A stretch of DNA of 64,000 nt. It comes from Draconibacterium orientale (lineage in GTDB: Bacteria > Bacteroidota > Bacteroidia > Bacteroidales > Prolixibacteraceae). A program made the translations under genes and the position numbers. Where the stretch lies: assembly GCF_000626635.1 (NCBI RefSeq), contig NZ_CP007451.1, positions 3,826,501 through 3,890,500 of the forward strand, given 5' to 3'. Shown piece by piece: positions 44,355 to 54,737 of the stretch. Position 1 is the first letter of the stretch; the number at the start of each line of letters is the position of its first letter. The notes under the pieces are model-generated. The model ran no database searches. It saw nothing but the letters and a program-made list of their open reading frames with translations, and had not been told where the DNA came from.

Positions 44355-46157
44355 TCATTCATCTTTAATCCTTCCAAACGGTTTATATTCTTCGCCACCG
44401 CCTTTAAATCCGGCATTTTTGTAAAACTCCACAAAGGTTAAACGCATGGGATGTACAAACGAACCAAGCGATGAAATAAGAATATTTAATGTATGTCCCA
44501 GCAAAAGGAAAACCACAAAAAATACCGGGCCCAATAGCTTCGACGAGCCTAATATTTGTAAGCCAATATCGTTAATAACAAAGCCCAGAATGGCACTCGA
44601 CAAGCCCAAAGCAAACAACCGGATGTACGAAAGCAAATCGCCAAAAATGCCTGTAACGGTTGAATACACGTCCCAAACTCCTTTGCCAAGGCGTGCAAAA
44701 ATATTCACGCCCGGATCGCTGAAAAAGAGTACAAAAAATCCGCCCAGCGCTATTACTCCGTATAAAATGTTTTTGTTTTTAGGAATGATTCCGGCACCGG
44801 AAAGCAACACATAGGCAATGCTGCCGATAAGAATTATCAGCCAGCCATAAGTTGCCAGGGCGTAGCTAAAACCGAACTGTTTGGTTTGGTTGGTGGCTTT
44901 AATAAACAGTCCGAAAATGATTTGAATACCACCTAAAATCAAGGAGAGGTTGAACATCTTATTCGGATCTAAAAAGAGGTGGCGAACCTGATCGGTTAAC
45001 GCGAAATTTGTTTCAATAAGGTTTATGCCAAAGAAAGTTCCTGAAATTGCTCCGAACAAAATGGTAGCAACACCTAAAAACTGTATCAGGCTTAAATACG
45101 GTTTAAATTCCGGTTTGGCTTTTAGTTTGTACAAACCACCGCCAATTACAAACAGTAATCCGTAGCCGGCATCGCCCAGACAGAAACCAAAAAACAGCAT
45201 AAAAAACGGCGCAAAAAATACGGTTAAATCAAGTTCTGCATAATCGGGAAGCGAGAACATGGAACCGATAGGCTCAAATAATTTACTGAACCGATTGTTT
45301 TTTAGCAACACCGGAATTTTATCGTCGGGTTTGGCTCGGCGCGAAAAATAAACTGCATCACTTTCTTTTAAAAATTGGTTTAGCGCCGGTGTTTTAGTGT
45401 GCGGAACCCAACCTTCAAGAACCATCAATTTGTCTTCAGCCTCTTTATTGGTGTTTCGTATTACTTTGTCGAATTCCAGCGAACGAATCAGAGTCGTTTT
45501 TTCTTCTTCCAGCAAATAAACGGAGTTGTTGGCGTAGCTGTCTAAAGTTTCGTTAATTGCTTTAATTTGTTCCGCTGTTTCACTGATTTGTTTTTGAATT
45601 GCAGCGTAGGGAAGTGGTGGTAATTGCAGTTCTTCGGCATCCAATTCGATGTCTTCTTCGTTTCGTTTGATGTACATAAAAAGCACCTGGCTGCCTGTTT
45701 CAGAAATAATTGCTATGGGCAAATTGTTTTGTTCCAGCTCGTTGTATTTCTTTTTTGAGAGACTATAAAAATGGATGTGAATTCTTTCATTTTTAAGCTG
45801 TTCGATTAATTGCGGCGAAAAGTTTCCCCATGGTAACGCTTTTTGGGCGGCTTTTGTTAACGATTCCAGCTGGCCTTCCAGTTCTTCCAGCTCCTTTTGT
45901 TTTTTGGTCAGGTCATCCAAAATTTCCGGGGCTGAATATAAGCCAGGTTTTTCCGCTGTTTCATTCTCCCTTTTCTCTAGAAAGTTGATGGCTTGCTCGT
46001 ATTTTTTTAATGCGGCAATTTTTATTGTGGTTTCTTCCGAAAGCTCAACGTCGCGCTCAGCAATGTGCACAAGGCCCAATCTGTTCAGTTCAATCAGGAA
46101 ATCTTCGTATTCCCTGTGAAAAACCAGAAACGTATATTTTAACATCGGAACAATCAT
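44355..46157 (-). CDS. atpI: V-type ATPase subunit I (stator a-subunit)
   Basis: 600 residues: N-terminal half soluble with long coiled coils (about 30-300), C-terminal half with about eight TM helices. The essential Arg lies in DLLSYIRLFALGLSSAI. It forms the ion half-channels against the K ring. It overlaps the subunit D gene by 4 bp. Confidence 0.95.
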   Translation of the reverse strand: MIVPMLKYTFLVFHREYEDFLIELNRLGLVHIAERDVELSEETTIKIAALKKYEQAINFLEKRENETAEKPGLYSAPEILDDLTKKQKELEELEGQLESLTKAAQKALPWGNFSPQLIEQLKNERIHIHFYSLSKKKYNELEQNNLPIAIISETGSQVLFMYIKRNEEDIELDAEELQLPPLPYAAIQKQISETAEQIKAINETLDSYANNSVYLLEEEKTTLIRSLEFDKVIRNTNKEAEDKLMVLEGWVPHTKTPALNQFLKESDAVYFSRRAKPDDKIPVLLKNNRFSKLFEPIGSMFSLPDYAELDLTVFFAPFFMLFFGFCLGDAGYGLLFVIGGGLYKLKAKPEFKPYLSLIQFLGVATILFGAISGTFFGINLIETNFALTDQVRHLFLDPNKMFNLSLILGGIQIIFGLFIKATNQTKQFGFSYALATYGWLIILIGSIAYVLLSGAGIIPKNKNILYGVIALGGFFVLFFSDPGVNIFARLGKGVWDVYSTVTGIFGDLLSYIRLFALGLSSAILGFVINDIGLQILGSSKLLGPVFFVVFLLLGHTLNILISSLGSFVHPMRLTFVEFYKNAGFKGGGEEYKPFGRIKDE

Positions 46158-46759
46158 ACTGTCGCTGCTTTCTGTTTTTGCTGACGTTTTTTTACAATCT
46201 TCTGTGCCGATTTCGAAAGGTTTTCCTCGTCTTCCAGAAAACGTTTTATTTTCCGGATCGCATCTTCGTAACCCGGAATTTGTACTTTTTCGTAGAGATT
46301 TACCTTTTGCGTGGTTTTCTTTCTGGCCCTGTCGAGCAAAGCCGCTTTACGCGCGTAAAACTCGCGCTCGGTAACAATACCGGCCAGTTCTTTTACAAAC
46401 GAAATACCCGCCGGAAACCAATCGGGTTTTAAAAACAGGCTGAAATCTTTCTCCTTAAAAACAATTTCTTTTATAACAGGAATAGCGATTCCTGCTATTT
46501 TTTTGCTCGTAATGCTAACGTTTTCAATTCTAATTAATTCGGGTATAAACTCATTCCACAAACCTGCCGAAAGCTCCTGTTCGCTAATTCTCATTTTTAA
46601 TTGTTGGTCGAGAACATCGGTTCGGTCTTTCGCCTTTTTTACCTCCAAACGAAGAGCGGCTTCCTTGTTTTTTAAGGTAGGCAGCGCCTTAAGCCTGATC
46701 TTCAGTTGTTTGTTCAGGTTGTGTAGGGCTGTTTTGTTATATTGAAATTTTATTGCCAA
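46154..46759 (-). CDS. atpD: V-type ATPase subunit D (central stalk)
   Basis: 201 residues. Long helical hairpin with typical start (KFQYNKTALHNLNKQLKIRLKALPTLKNKE) and end (RAEREFYARKAAL-type, here EREFYARKAALLDRARKKT). Couples catalysis to rotor turning. Confidence 0.92.
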   Translation of the reverse strand: MAIKFQYNKTALHNLNKQLKIRLKALPTLKNKEAALRLEVKKAKDRTDVLDQQLKMRISEQELSAGLWNEFIPELIRIENVSITSKKIAGIAIPVIKEIVFKEKDFSLFLKPDWFPAGISFVKELAGIVTEREFYARKAALLDRARKKTTQKVNLYEKVQIPGYEDAIRKIKRFLEDEENLSKSAQKIVKKRQQKQKAATV

Positions 46760-46777
46760 TTTTTTGTTTTTAACGAT

Positions 46778-47896
46778 TTACACCGGAAAAACCAGAATCG
46801 GAATATTTGCTTTTGCCACCAATGTTGCCACCAGGTCGGTGTGAAACAATTTGTATAATCCGGAATGTTTTATTTTCGACAGCGAAATAATATCAATGTT
46901 CTTTTTGTCAACAAATTCTTCAATACCTTTAAGTAAGTTCTTACTTTCGAAAAGCTCGCACTTGATGTGGTACGCGCTGTAATCTCTTTCGAGCATCGCA
47001 TTTAATTCCTTCACTTTTTGCTGGTGTAGCTCATCATTTTGCATGTCGAAATGAACACAGAAGATTTTTTTCTTGATTGGCTCCAGTATCTTGAGTAATT
47101 TGTTCAGCGATGAATTATCAGAATCGTAAAAATCTGTTGAGTACAATACGTTTACCTCTTCTTTCCCTTTGAAAACTGCAGAGAAAGGAACGGCCAAAAC
47201 TGAGTGATGAGTTTGCTCGATAACCTTAATCAGTGTTTTTCCCAGGAATTCACCGTCGGCATGTTTTGTGGCACGCGTTCCCATTAAAATTATATCGGGA
47301 TTGTGGCGTTTGCACGATGCTGTAATTACGTTTTCAGGAGTGCCTTTTAACATGCGATAGTGCAATTTTACGGCATTAAAAAGTTCCGGAGGAACTTGCT
47401 TTTTGAGCTCCCTGCTAAAGTCAACCAATTTTTGCTGTGCCTTTCTATGGGCTTCTTTCAGCTCCATCCGAACATATTTTTCCCACGAGGTGGTATGGCG
47501 GCTGGGTTCATTAAAATTCGGGTCGGGATAAACGTATAAAATCTTGATCTCAGCATTTTGTTTTATTGCCAGCCCAATGGCATATTTGCATAAATCGATG
47601 CAGTCTTCGCTTAATTTTACCGGAAGGAGAATTTTTCTAAGGTTGGTAAAGCTCACATCATCTTTAACTTTGTCGAGGTCGTATTCTTTGTGTAGCTGCA
47701 AAAGCCGGGCAATAGCTTTTTCCGATTGCCGGGCCTTCACTTTTAGGAGCACTTCATCGGGATTGTATCGCTCACCCGGGGTCATTCCCTCGTTGGTGAA
47801 AAATACTTCAATCCCTTTTTCTTCCAGCTTATCTTTTACAAAAGATCCCAGCTGAGGTGTCGAAATCCTAAGGATTGTAACTAATTGGTTTTCCAT
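46778..47896 (-). CDS. Universal stress protein with N-terminal DUF2007-like domain
   Basis: 372 residues: a DUF2007-like N-terminal domain (about 5-70) then two USP domains (from RKILLPVKLS near 88 and NVLYSTDFYDS near 250). The first USP has the ATP-binding type block ILMGTRATKHADGEFLGKT. It sits inside the V-ATPase operon between subunits B and D, so it may link ATPase expression or activity to stress or energy state (inference). Confidence 0.85.
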   Translation of the reverse strand: MENQLVTILRISTPQLGSFVKDKLEEKGIEVFFTNEGMTPGERYNPDEVLLKVKARQSEKAIARLLQLHKEYDLDKVKDDVSFTNLRKILLPVKLSEDCIDLCKYAIGLAIKQNAEIKILYVYPDPNFNEPSRHTTSWEKYVRMELKEAHRKAQQKLVDFSRELKKQVPPELFNAVKLHYRMLKGTPENVITASCKRHNPDIILMGTRATKHADGEFLGKTLIKVIEQTHHSVLAVPFSAVFKGKEEVNVLYSTDFYDSDNSSLNKLLKILEPIKKKIFCVHFDMQNDELHQQKVKELNAMLERDYSAYHIKCELFESKNLLKGIEEFVDKKNIDIISLSKIKHSGLYKLFHTDLVATLVAKANIPILVFPV

Positions 47897-47915
47897 AACA
47901 ACTCCATTTAATCAT

Positions 47916-49241
47916 TCATTTTATCTGTTTTCCGTATTTCTCAACCAACTCGGCTTTAATGCCTGTTTCGGCGTGCGAGAAATATTTATCGAATAGTTTC
48001 CATGCGGTATCAATCATCGTATCAATTTCGATATTAATGTCGATGGCCAGCAGTTCGGTTGCATAATCTTTGGCAAAACTCATGGCGCGTTTGTCGTAAT
48101 CGGTCAGGTCGAAACCGTTTTCAATTTTGGTTTTGGCATTGGCAGCATCGGCATATAACCGGATGGCCGCATTCATTACCTGCGGATGATCTTCGCGTGT
48201 TTTTTTGCCAATTACCAGTTGTTTCAGGCGCGATAAACTTCGGAACGGATCGATGATAACTTTTCCTATGTCGGTTTCTTTACGCAGGAAAAGCTGTCCT
48301 TCGGTAATGTATCCGGTGTTGTCGGGAATGGCATGGGTAATATCGCCGCCCGAAAGTGTGGTAACCGCAATAATTGTTATCGAGCCGCCATCGGGGAACT
48401 GTACCGCTTTTTCGTAAAGTTTGGCCAAATCGCTGTATAACGAACCGGGCATACTGTCTTTCGACGGGATTTGGTCCATACGGTTCGAAACGATACTCAG
48501 CGCATCGGCATACAAAGTCATATCGGTTAGCAGCACCAGTACATTCTGATTCTTTTCAACGGCAAAATATTCGGCAGCCGAAAGGGCCATATCGGGAACC
48601 AGCAAACGCTCAACCGGTGGATTTTCGGTGGTGTTAACAAAACTGATAATGCGGTCGATGGCACCGGCATTTTCAAACAGGTTTTTAAAAAACAGGTAAT
48701 CGTCGTTGGTAATTCCCATGCCGCCCAAAATAATTTTATCGGCTTTTGCACGTAAAGCTACCATTGCCATAACCTGATTGTAAGGCTGATCCGGATCGGC
48801 AAAAAACGGAATTTTCTGACCGGTTACCAAGGTGTTGTTCAGGTCGATTCCTGCAATTCCCGTGGCGATTAACTCCGAGGGTTGTTTTCGGCGAACCGGA
48901 TTTACCGAAGGGCCACCAATTTCTACCAATTTACCATCTACTTCGGGGCCGCCGTCAATTGGCTGCCCGTAGGCATTAAAAAATCGTCCGGCCAGTTCGT
49001 CGCTAACTGCCAGTTGCGGAGCATGGCCTAAAAATACCACTTCGGCGTTGGTAGGAATTCCTTCCGTTCCCGAAAAAATCTGAAGCGTTACCAGGTCGCC
49101 TTCAATTTTTACCACCTGGGCTAAACGATCGTTTACCAGTGCCATTTCTTCGTTACCAACACCTGTGGCATACAACGAACAGGTTGCTTTTGTTATCTGG
49201 TCAACTTTGGTATGTATTTTCTGAAAAGCTGTAGTTTCCAT
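47916..49241 (-). CDS. atpB: V-type ATPase subunit B (non-catalytic)
   Basis: 441 residues, ATPase beta-barrel then a nucleotide-binding-like domain without a P-loop, as normal for B. Marks: GRFFNAYGQPIDGGPEVDG, TGIAGIDLNNTLVTGQKIPFF, YSDLAKLYEKA, LSRLKQLVIGKKTREDHPQV. Confidence 0.95.
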   Translation of the reverse strand: METTAFQKIHTKVDQITKATCSLYATGVGNEEMALVNDRLAQVVKIEGDLVTLQIFSGTEGIPTNAEVVFLGHAPQLAVSDELAGRFFNAYGQPIDGGPEVDGKLVEIGGPSVNPVRRKQPSELIATGIAGIDLNNTLVTGQKIPFFADPDQPYNQVMAMVALRAKADKIILGGMGITNDDYLFFKNLFENAGAIDRIISFVNTTENPPVERLLVPDMALSAAEYFAVEKNQNVLVLLTDMTLYADALSIVSNRMDQIPSKDSMPGSLYSDLAKLYEKAVQFPDGGSITIIAVTTLSGGDITHAIPDNTGYITEGQLFLRKETDIGKVIIDPFRSLSRLKQLVIGKKTREDHPQVMNAAIRLYADAANAKTKIENGFDLTDYDKRAMSFAKDYATELLAIDINIEIDTMIDTAWKLFDKYFSHAETGIKAELVEKYGKQIK

Positions 49242-49252
49242 TCTCTTTGCAT

Positions 49253-51025
49253 TTATGGTTGTTCGGTTTCAACAACTGCTTTTTCGTTTAGTATTTCTTC
49301 CAGTTCCTTTTCAAATTTTTTGAATTGTTCTGATTCAAACTCCGAGTAATTCATCTGTTTCAGTACGTTTATTATTTTTTTGAAGTAGGGGTTTACTTCC
49401 TCAAAATGCTCGAAACTAAATAGGGTTTTATTGATGTTGAGTACTTTTTCGAGCATGTATTGCTGGCGGTTTATTGGCGTTGACGCATCGATTTTATCAA
49501 AAGCATCTTGTTGCAGAATTACAAAATCGATTACCTCCGATTTCCAGAATATTTCATGGTATTCTACCGGAACACCATCGTCGCCCAGAATATTTATTTG
49601 TTCGTAGGCTTCACGTCCCCTGACAAGGATGTTTCGTGCATCCAAAATATTGTCAACCCATTTCGGAGAAATGGCCTTCGAAACATAATCGATATACTCC
49701 GGATATTCGAGGTATTTCGAGTAGCTCTCCACTGCATCGATGGCGGGGTAGCGTTTGCTGTCGGCGCGGTTTTGCGACAGGGCATAAAAACACCGCGCTG
49801 CTTTTTTTGTGGCTTCGGTAACCGGTTCTTTCAGGTTACCACCGGCCGGCGAAACGGTACCGATAAAAGTTACCGAACCGGTTTCTCCGTTATTCAGATG
49901 TACAAACCCGGCGCGCGAATAGAAGTTAGATATAATAGCGGGCAAATCCATGGGGAAAGCATCGGGGCCGGGAAGTTCTTCCATGCGGTTCGACATTTCG
50001 CGCAAAGCCTGTGCCCAGCGCGAGGTCGAGTCGGCCAGCAACAATATTTTCAATCCCATCGATCGGTAATACTCAGCAATGGTCATGGCGGTGTAAACCG
50101 ATGCTTCGCGGGCTGCCACCGGCATGTTCGAAGTATTGGCAATTATGGTGGTACGTTCCATAAGTTTGCGTCCGGTGCGCGGATCGTCCAGCTCGGGGAA
50201 TTCAGCAAAAATTTCTACCACTTCGTTGGCGCGCTCGCCACAGGCTGCAACAATAATCATGTCGGCATCGGCTTGTTTCGACAGGGCGTGTTGCAGAACG
50301 GTTTTCCCTGTTCCGAAAGGGCCGGGAATAAAACCTGTTCCACCTTCAACTATTGGAGTAAAGCTGTCGATTACACGGATTCCTGTTTCGAGGAATTTTG
50401 CCGGGCGCGGTTTGTTTTTGTAGGTCTTTATCGGAACTTTCACCGGCCATTTTTGGATCATCGAAACCTTGTGCTCATTGCTTTCTTCGTCTTCCAATAC
50501 AGCAATGGTATCCTCGATTTTATAATCGCCGGCAGCTACAATCTTCTTTACCTTAAATTCGCCTTCAAAAGTGAAGGGAACCATAATTTTATGGGCGATC
50601 CAGTTTTCGGTAACTTCTCCCAGCCACGATCCGGCCTCCACTTCGTCGCCAACTTTTGCAAGCGGCTTAAAACGCCAGTCTTTATCCACTTCCAGCGGGT
50701 GGGTGTAGTCGCCTTTTTGCAGAAAAACGCCTTCCATTTTATCGAGATCGTGTTGGAGACCGTCAAAATTTTTCGATAAAATTCCGGGGCCAAGAATCGC
50801 TTCCAGCATGTGCCCTGTGAATTCTACCGGAGTTCCGGTTTTTAATCCGCGCGTACTCTCAAAAACCTGGATATAGGCATTTTCGGAACCGATACGAATA
50901 ACTTCGGCCATTAATTTTACAGCATGGTGATTAATGTAGCAGATTTCGTTTTGCGATACCGGGCCATTTACTTTAACCACTACCAGGTTTGATATTATTC
51001 CGACAACTGTTCCTGTTGTAGCCAT
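49253..51025 (-). CDS. atpA: V-type ATPase subunit A (catalytic)
   Basis: 590 residues. Walker A GPFGTGKT (235-242), catalytic Glu in ACGERANEV, and the A-specific insert (about 110-190). Walker B LLLADSTSRWAQALRE, C-terminal alpha domain. Hydrolyses ATP to drive the rotor. Separated by 11 bp from subunit B. Confidence 0.96.
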   Translation of the reverse strand: MATTGTVVGIISNLVVVKVNGPVSQNEICYINHHAVKLMAEVIRIGSENAYIQVFESTRGLKTGTPVEFTGHMLEAILGPGILSKNFDGLQHDLDKMEGVFLQKGDYTHPLEVDKDWRFKPLAKVGDEVEAGSWLGEVTENWIAHKIMVPFTFEGEFKVKKIVAAGDYKIEDTIAVLEDEESNEHKVSMIQKWPVKVPIKTYKNKPRPAKFLETGIRVIDSFTPIVEGGTGFIPGPFGTGKTVLQHALSKQADADMIIVAACGERANEVVEIFAEFPELDDPRTGRKLMERTTIIANTSNMPVAAREASVYTAMTIAEYYRSMGLKILLLADSTSRWAQALREMSNRMEELPGPDAFPMDLPAIISNFYSRAGFVHLNNGETGSVTFIGTVSPAGGNLKEPVTEATKKAARCFYALSQNRADSKRYPAIDAVESYSKYLEYPEYIDYVSKAISPKWVDNILDARNILVRGREAYEQINILGDDGVPVEYHEIFWKSEVIDFVILQQDAFDKIDASTPINRQQYMLEKVLNINKTLFSFEHFEEVNPYFKKIINVLKQMNYSEFESEQFKKFEKELEEILNEKAVVETEQP

Positions 51026-51031
51026 ATTGTT

Positions 51032-51889
51032 CTATTTAGTCAGACTGAACTCCGCAGGGAATTCATAATTTGTTTTTAATTCGTCAATGAGTTTGTTCAG
51101 CAACTTTTTACCCGTTTCTTTATCCAGCTTCGTCCATCGCTCAATTAGCAGAAGTTTTATAGTAAAAGCCAACACCTTTTCAATGGTGAAAAAGTGAAAG
51201 AAGGTGTGCTCATCAAGGTATTCCCATTTTATTTTATCAACTGCTTTTTCTTTTTCCATCCATTCCTTGTCCGATTCGGCAATCTTAAAAAGTTCATCGT
51301 GGTAGGGGAGCAGCTCTTCGAAATAATCGGCTTTTAGTTTGTTTTCGATAAGCAGAGAATAGACAGCATCTTCTCCTTGAACTTGTAGCAGATGTGTTTC
51401 CGGTTCGTAGTTGTATTGTCTGCAATTAAAAGCGGTAAAAACATTTTTCAGGTTGAGCTCGAAACGAAACCAATTTTGCAGAAATGAATTTGGGCAGTTA
51501 AGAGTGTGTTCGAAAAATAATGTTGTAAGTATATTTTTTGCTTCCGGATCGGCCTGTTTTTTATCCATGCCTTTCATCCAGTTAATAAATGTTTTCATAT
51601 ACTCAGGCAGTTGAATTTCTTCATTCTCGGGCGAAAACTGAAATTCCAATTCATGCTTTGTAATGTTGCCGGGGTAGAAGTAAGGCTTGTTTTGTGCGAA
51701 AAAAACGTTGATCAGGTTGAGGTTGTCGAAAGGTAAAAAGAGGTATTCAACCAGCTTAAAGTCGGGTGTACTTAGCTGGTGTTGCAGTTCTTCCCTGAAA
51801 ACGCTACTGGTAACAGGTATTTTGTTCTCATCGAAGAACAAATCGGGAAGTCCGGCAATCAAACAATAATATTCTCTTTTTATCAGCAT
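51032..51889 (-). CDS. V-ATPase-associated DUF2764 protein
   Basis: 285 residues, helical, soluble. The start YYCLIAGLPDLFFDENK is typical of the DUF2764 protein that replaces the C subunit position in Chlamydia, Borrelia and Bacteroides V-ATPase operons. It probably links the membrane and soluble parts. Starts 6 bp before subunit A. Confidence 0.9.
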   Translation of the reverse strand: MLIKREYYCLIAGLPDLFFDENKIPVTSSVFREELQHQLSTPDFKLVEYLFLPFDNLNLINVFFAQNKPYFYPGNITKHELEFQFSPENEEIQLPEYMKTFINWMKGMDKKQADPEAKNILTTLFFEHTLNCPNSFLQNWFRFELNLKNVFTAFNCRQYNYEPETHLLQVQGEDAVYSLLIENKLKADYFEELLPYHDELFKIAESDKEWMEKEKAVDKIKWEYLDEHTFFHFFTIEKVLAFTIKLLLIERWTKLDKETGKKLLNKLIDELKTNYEFPAEFSLTK

Positions 51890-51975
51890 AACCGAATTTT
51901 AAATGGTCCTCAAATCAGTTAAAGCCCGGCGTAAGCGGCTTAAATCATGCTTCTGCGATGTGGCTTTCCGGGTTC

Positions 51976-52602
51976 TTACGCTGTTTCAACGGCATCAAAC
52001 AGTAATTTTTTTGTTCCGTCGGTAACGTATTGTTTAAAATAATTTGCAAAGTCTTGTGCGGTGAAACTGATGAGGTAACTGCCATCTTTCGGGCCTATTC
52101 TGAAACCTGATTTTAATTTGGGATCTGTTGAAATTTCAATTCCCTTATTCATGGCTTCGGTTGCATTTTTTTGCAGGAAAGCAGTCAAGTCTTTTTGATC
52201 ATCGGATGGAAGAAGCAGGTGGAGATCGATGCTTTTTCCTGCCTTTGGATCCCATTTTTCAATTAATGCGAGTATGATCTTTTTGATGAAATCGCTGTCG
52301 TTAAAGGCTTCGTTAACCGGAGAGTTGATTTGTGCAGTGGTGATAAGCTGTGTAATTTGTTGCTTTAAATGGCTGATAAACTGGCGTGTTGCCAATTGTA
52401 ATTCGGCTTCCGTTCTTTTTTTGTCTTCGCTGGCTTGTTTTTGTGCTTCGCGAATAATTTCTTCCTGTGTACGTTTTGCCGATCGAATAATGGCATCTGC
52501 TTTTTCTTTTGCTTCAGCAATCAGTTGGTCGGCATCGTCTTTGGCTTTAATAATGCCTTCGTTATAGATTTTTTGCGTTATTTCTTCAATGCGGTTAGTC
52601 AT
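51976..52602 (-). CDS. atpE: V-type ATPase subunit E (peripheral stalk)
   Basis: 208 residues: a long N-terminal coiled coil rich in Ala, Glu and Lys (about 10-75) and a globular C-terminus with FRIGPKDGSYLISFTAQDF. First structural gene of the operon; separate F, C and H genes are not seen. Confidence 0.9.
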   Translation of the reverse strand: MTNRIEEITQKIYNEGIIKAKDDADQLIAEAKEKADAIIRSAKRTQEEIIREAQKQASEDKKRTEAELQLATRQFISHLKQQITQLITTAQINSPVNEAFNDSDFIKKIILALIEKWDPKAGKSIDLHLLLPSDDQKDLTAFLQKNATEAMNKGIEISTDPKLKSGFRIGPKDGSYLISFTAQDFANYFKQYVTDGTKKLLFDAVETA

Positions 52603-52622
52603 CGATTATGGTTTTGTAGATT

Positions 52623-53492
52623 TTAAATAGCATCCAAATCATATTTTTGGGTTACGCCGCCAACGGTAAAAACCGGTTTTTTACACCCGTGAACGATAGC
52701 GGAAACAAATTTGCCAATCTTTTTTCCGGTGAATCGCGATTCCTGGTGTGTACGAATAATTACCATTCCGGCGTTTACTTCCTCTATGTAGTCTAATACA
52801 GCTGTATGGGTCTCCTTGTCATGAACCTTTAAAATCTTAACTTCACATTCCAGTCCACGCTTTTCGAGCATCTTTCTAATCTTCTCGGCATTTTTGTAGG
52901 CTAAACTTTTTCGCTCTTCAATATTTATGTATAATGCTGAAACAATGTGCACTTTTGCTTTAAGTCGTTTGGCAAAAAATGTTGCCCAATACAACCTCTT
53001 TTTTGTGTGCTGCGAAATATCGATCGGCACCACGATCGTTTTGATTTCATTTATCGGATATTCTTTGTTCACCGAAAGAACCGGACAATACGATTTGCTC
53101 ACATACCGACTAATATCGGCTGGTGTCAGGTGCTCGTTGTTGGCGTGTTTACTTTTGTCTATCATTACAAAATCGTAACCACCGCGTTCCGATTCGGCAA
53201 TTAGTGTGTTGATGATTTTCCCCCAGCCAATTCTTAAAATTATGTTATCAGGAATAGCAGTGCCTAAGCTGTTTTTTACAAACCTTGTAAACTTTTCGAG
53301 GGCTGCCTGATGACGTATTTTGTTTCGTTTCGACTTTGGGTTATGAAGTATCGCCGGCCCGGTTTTTATTACATCGAGAAGAAAAATACGCATGTTTAAT
53401 GCATTTGTAAAATACAAAGCTTGTTTTAAAATGCTTTCTCCATCTTGGTTCTGAGGGATGTGTGCCAGAATACTATTCAATCTATAGTTCAT
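52623..53492 (-). CDS. Universal stress protein (two-domain)
   Basis: 289 residues, two USP repeats (about 1-145 and 145-289). The second has IVVPIDISQHTKKRLYWATFFA and IIRTHQESRFTGKKIGKF. It lies 20 bp upstream of subunit E and probably opens the V-ATPase operon, so the operon contains two USP genes. Confidence 0.88.
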   Translation of the reverse strand: MNYRLNSILAHIPQNQDGESILKQALYFTNALNMRIFLLDVIKTGPAILHNPKSKRNKIRHQAALEKFTRFVKNSLGTAIPDNIILRIGWGKIINTLIAESERGGYDFVMIDKSKHANNEHLTPADISRYVSKSYCPVLSVNKEYPINEIKTIVVPIDISQHTKKRLYWATFFAKRLKAKVHIVSALYINIEERKSLAYKNAEKIRKMLEKRGLECEVKILKVHDKETHTAVLDYIEEVNAGMVIIRTHQESRFTGKKIGKFVSAIVHGCKKPVFTVGGVTQKYDLDAI

Positions 53493-53657
53493 GTCTGTTC
53501 TTGTTAAAAATTGTATCCCAATGCAATAAGTAAAGCGTTGTAACAGCTCGATTATGTGTTATTATATACGAAAACGGGGAAATTAGTTACAGAAATCTGA
53601 TTTGAAACATATTTAATTATGATGTTAAAGCGGGGAGTGATAAGGAGTGAAAAGTAC

Positions 53658-54560
53658 TTAGCGTGATTTATTTTTCCGGGCTACCAGAACAGCGCCAAGA
53701 AATACCAGGGCAGCACCAACAATTGTTATGGCCGAAAACCGCTCGTGTTGTACCCATGAAACATTAAGCCGGATTAAAATTCCCATGGTAATAAAAGTAA
53801 TCATCGGGTTTAAAATGATGATGATGCTTACTTTGTTGGCTTCGGTGTATTTAAGGGCTTTCCCGAGGCAGGTGTATGCAATAAAGGTGTTGGCGCCTAA
53901 AAACAACAGTAGTAACCACCAGGCCCAGCTTAGTTCGAGTAACGGCCGAAATTCAACAAAAGGAATGTATAAAAGTGATGGTAGCCCGAACAGCAAAAGG
54001 TTTAGGCTTTCGACGGAATAAGTACGAACCAGTTTCTTTTGCAAAATGGCATAAACCGACCAGGCGAGGGCTCCTGAAATGGTGAGCAGAATTCCGAGCT
54101 GGTAGGTGTCGGCACTGTCGAAAAAGGCCTGTAACTGGTCGCGGTAGAAAAATGAAAATCCGAACAGGGCTATTGAAAATCCAATGATTTGGTTTCGGAG
54201 CAGTTTTTCTTTAAAAATAAGAAAGCCGGCAATGGCTAAAATAAGCGGCCCGGTTTGTATAAAAAGTTGTGCATTGCTGGGAGTTGTGTGGTGGATGCCC
54301 AGCATGTAACCCATGTAGTTCCATGAAAGTGCCAGTGCGGCAAGTATCAGCAGAATGGGTGGTTTTATAAGAATTTTGAAGGATGCCGGAGTTTTATAAG
54401 CCTGCCAGATGGAGAGCATAATAAAGGCCACCACAAAACGAATCCAAACCACGCTAACCGGATCGACTTTGCGAACGGCAACTTTTAGGGCTACGGCTAA
54501 AAAGCCCCAAAAGAAAGCTGTTATTGCAGCGTAAATGATTCCCTTTGTGTGGTTTTGCAT
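53658..54560 (-). CDS. EamA/DMT-type transporter
   Basis: 300 residues, ten TM helices from two EamA repeats (GFLAVALKVAVRKVDPVSVVWIRF; GALAWSVYAILQKKLVR). Probably exports metabolites such as amino acids; substrate unknown. Confidence 0.9.
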   Translation of the reverse strand: MQNHTKGIIYAAITAFFWGFLAVALKVAVRKVDPVSVVWIRFVVAFIMLSIWQAYKTPASFKILIKPPILLILAALALSWNYMGYMLGIHHTTPSNAQLFIQTGPLILAIAGFLIFKEKLLRNQIIGFSIALFGFSFFYRDQLQAFFDSADTYQLGILLTISGALAWSVYAILQKKLVRTYSVESLNLLLFGLPSLLYIPFVEFRPLLELSWAWWLLLLFLGANTFIAYTCLGKALKYTEANKVSIIIILNPMITFITMGILIRLNVSWVQHERFSAITIVGAALVFLGAVLVARKNKSR

Positions 54561-54578
54561 AGTATAAATTAAAAACTA

Positions 54579-54713
54579 AGGCTGTCTCAAAAGTACTTTT
54601 TTCGTCATTCTGTCCGTCAGCTGACGGATTCAGAATCTTAATTTGTAGAAATAGACCCTGAAACAAGTTCAGGGTGACGTTTTGTAATAACAATAATACT
54701 TTTGCGACAGCCT
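54579..54713. mobile_element. MITE-like composite inverted-repeat element B
   Basis: Ends in 17-bp terminal inverted repeats with one mismatch (AGGCTGTCTCAAAAGTA at 54579-54595 and its partner at 54697-54713). Within lies a second palindromic unit 54603-54679 (CGTCATTCTG ... TTCAGGGTGACG) that matches the element at 26321. No coding capacity; a non-autonomous or REP-type repeat. Confidence 0.7.
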
Positions 54714-54737
54714 CGCTATACCTTATGTGCTTATCTT

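Noticed and set aside
49508-50779. 423-codon plus-strand frame
   Set aside because: Antisense to the V-ATPase A subunit, which is strongly conserved; composition is that of a shadow frame.
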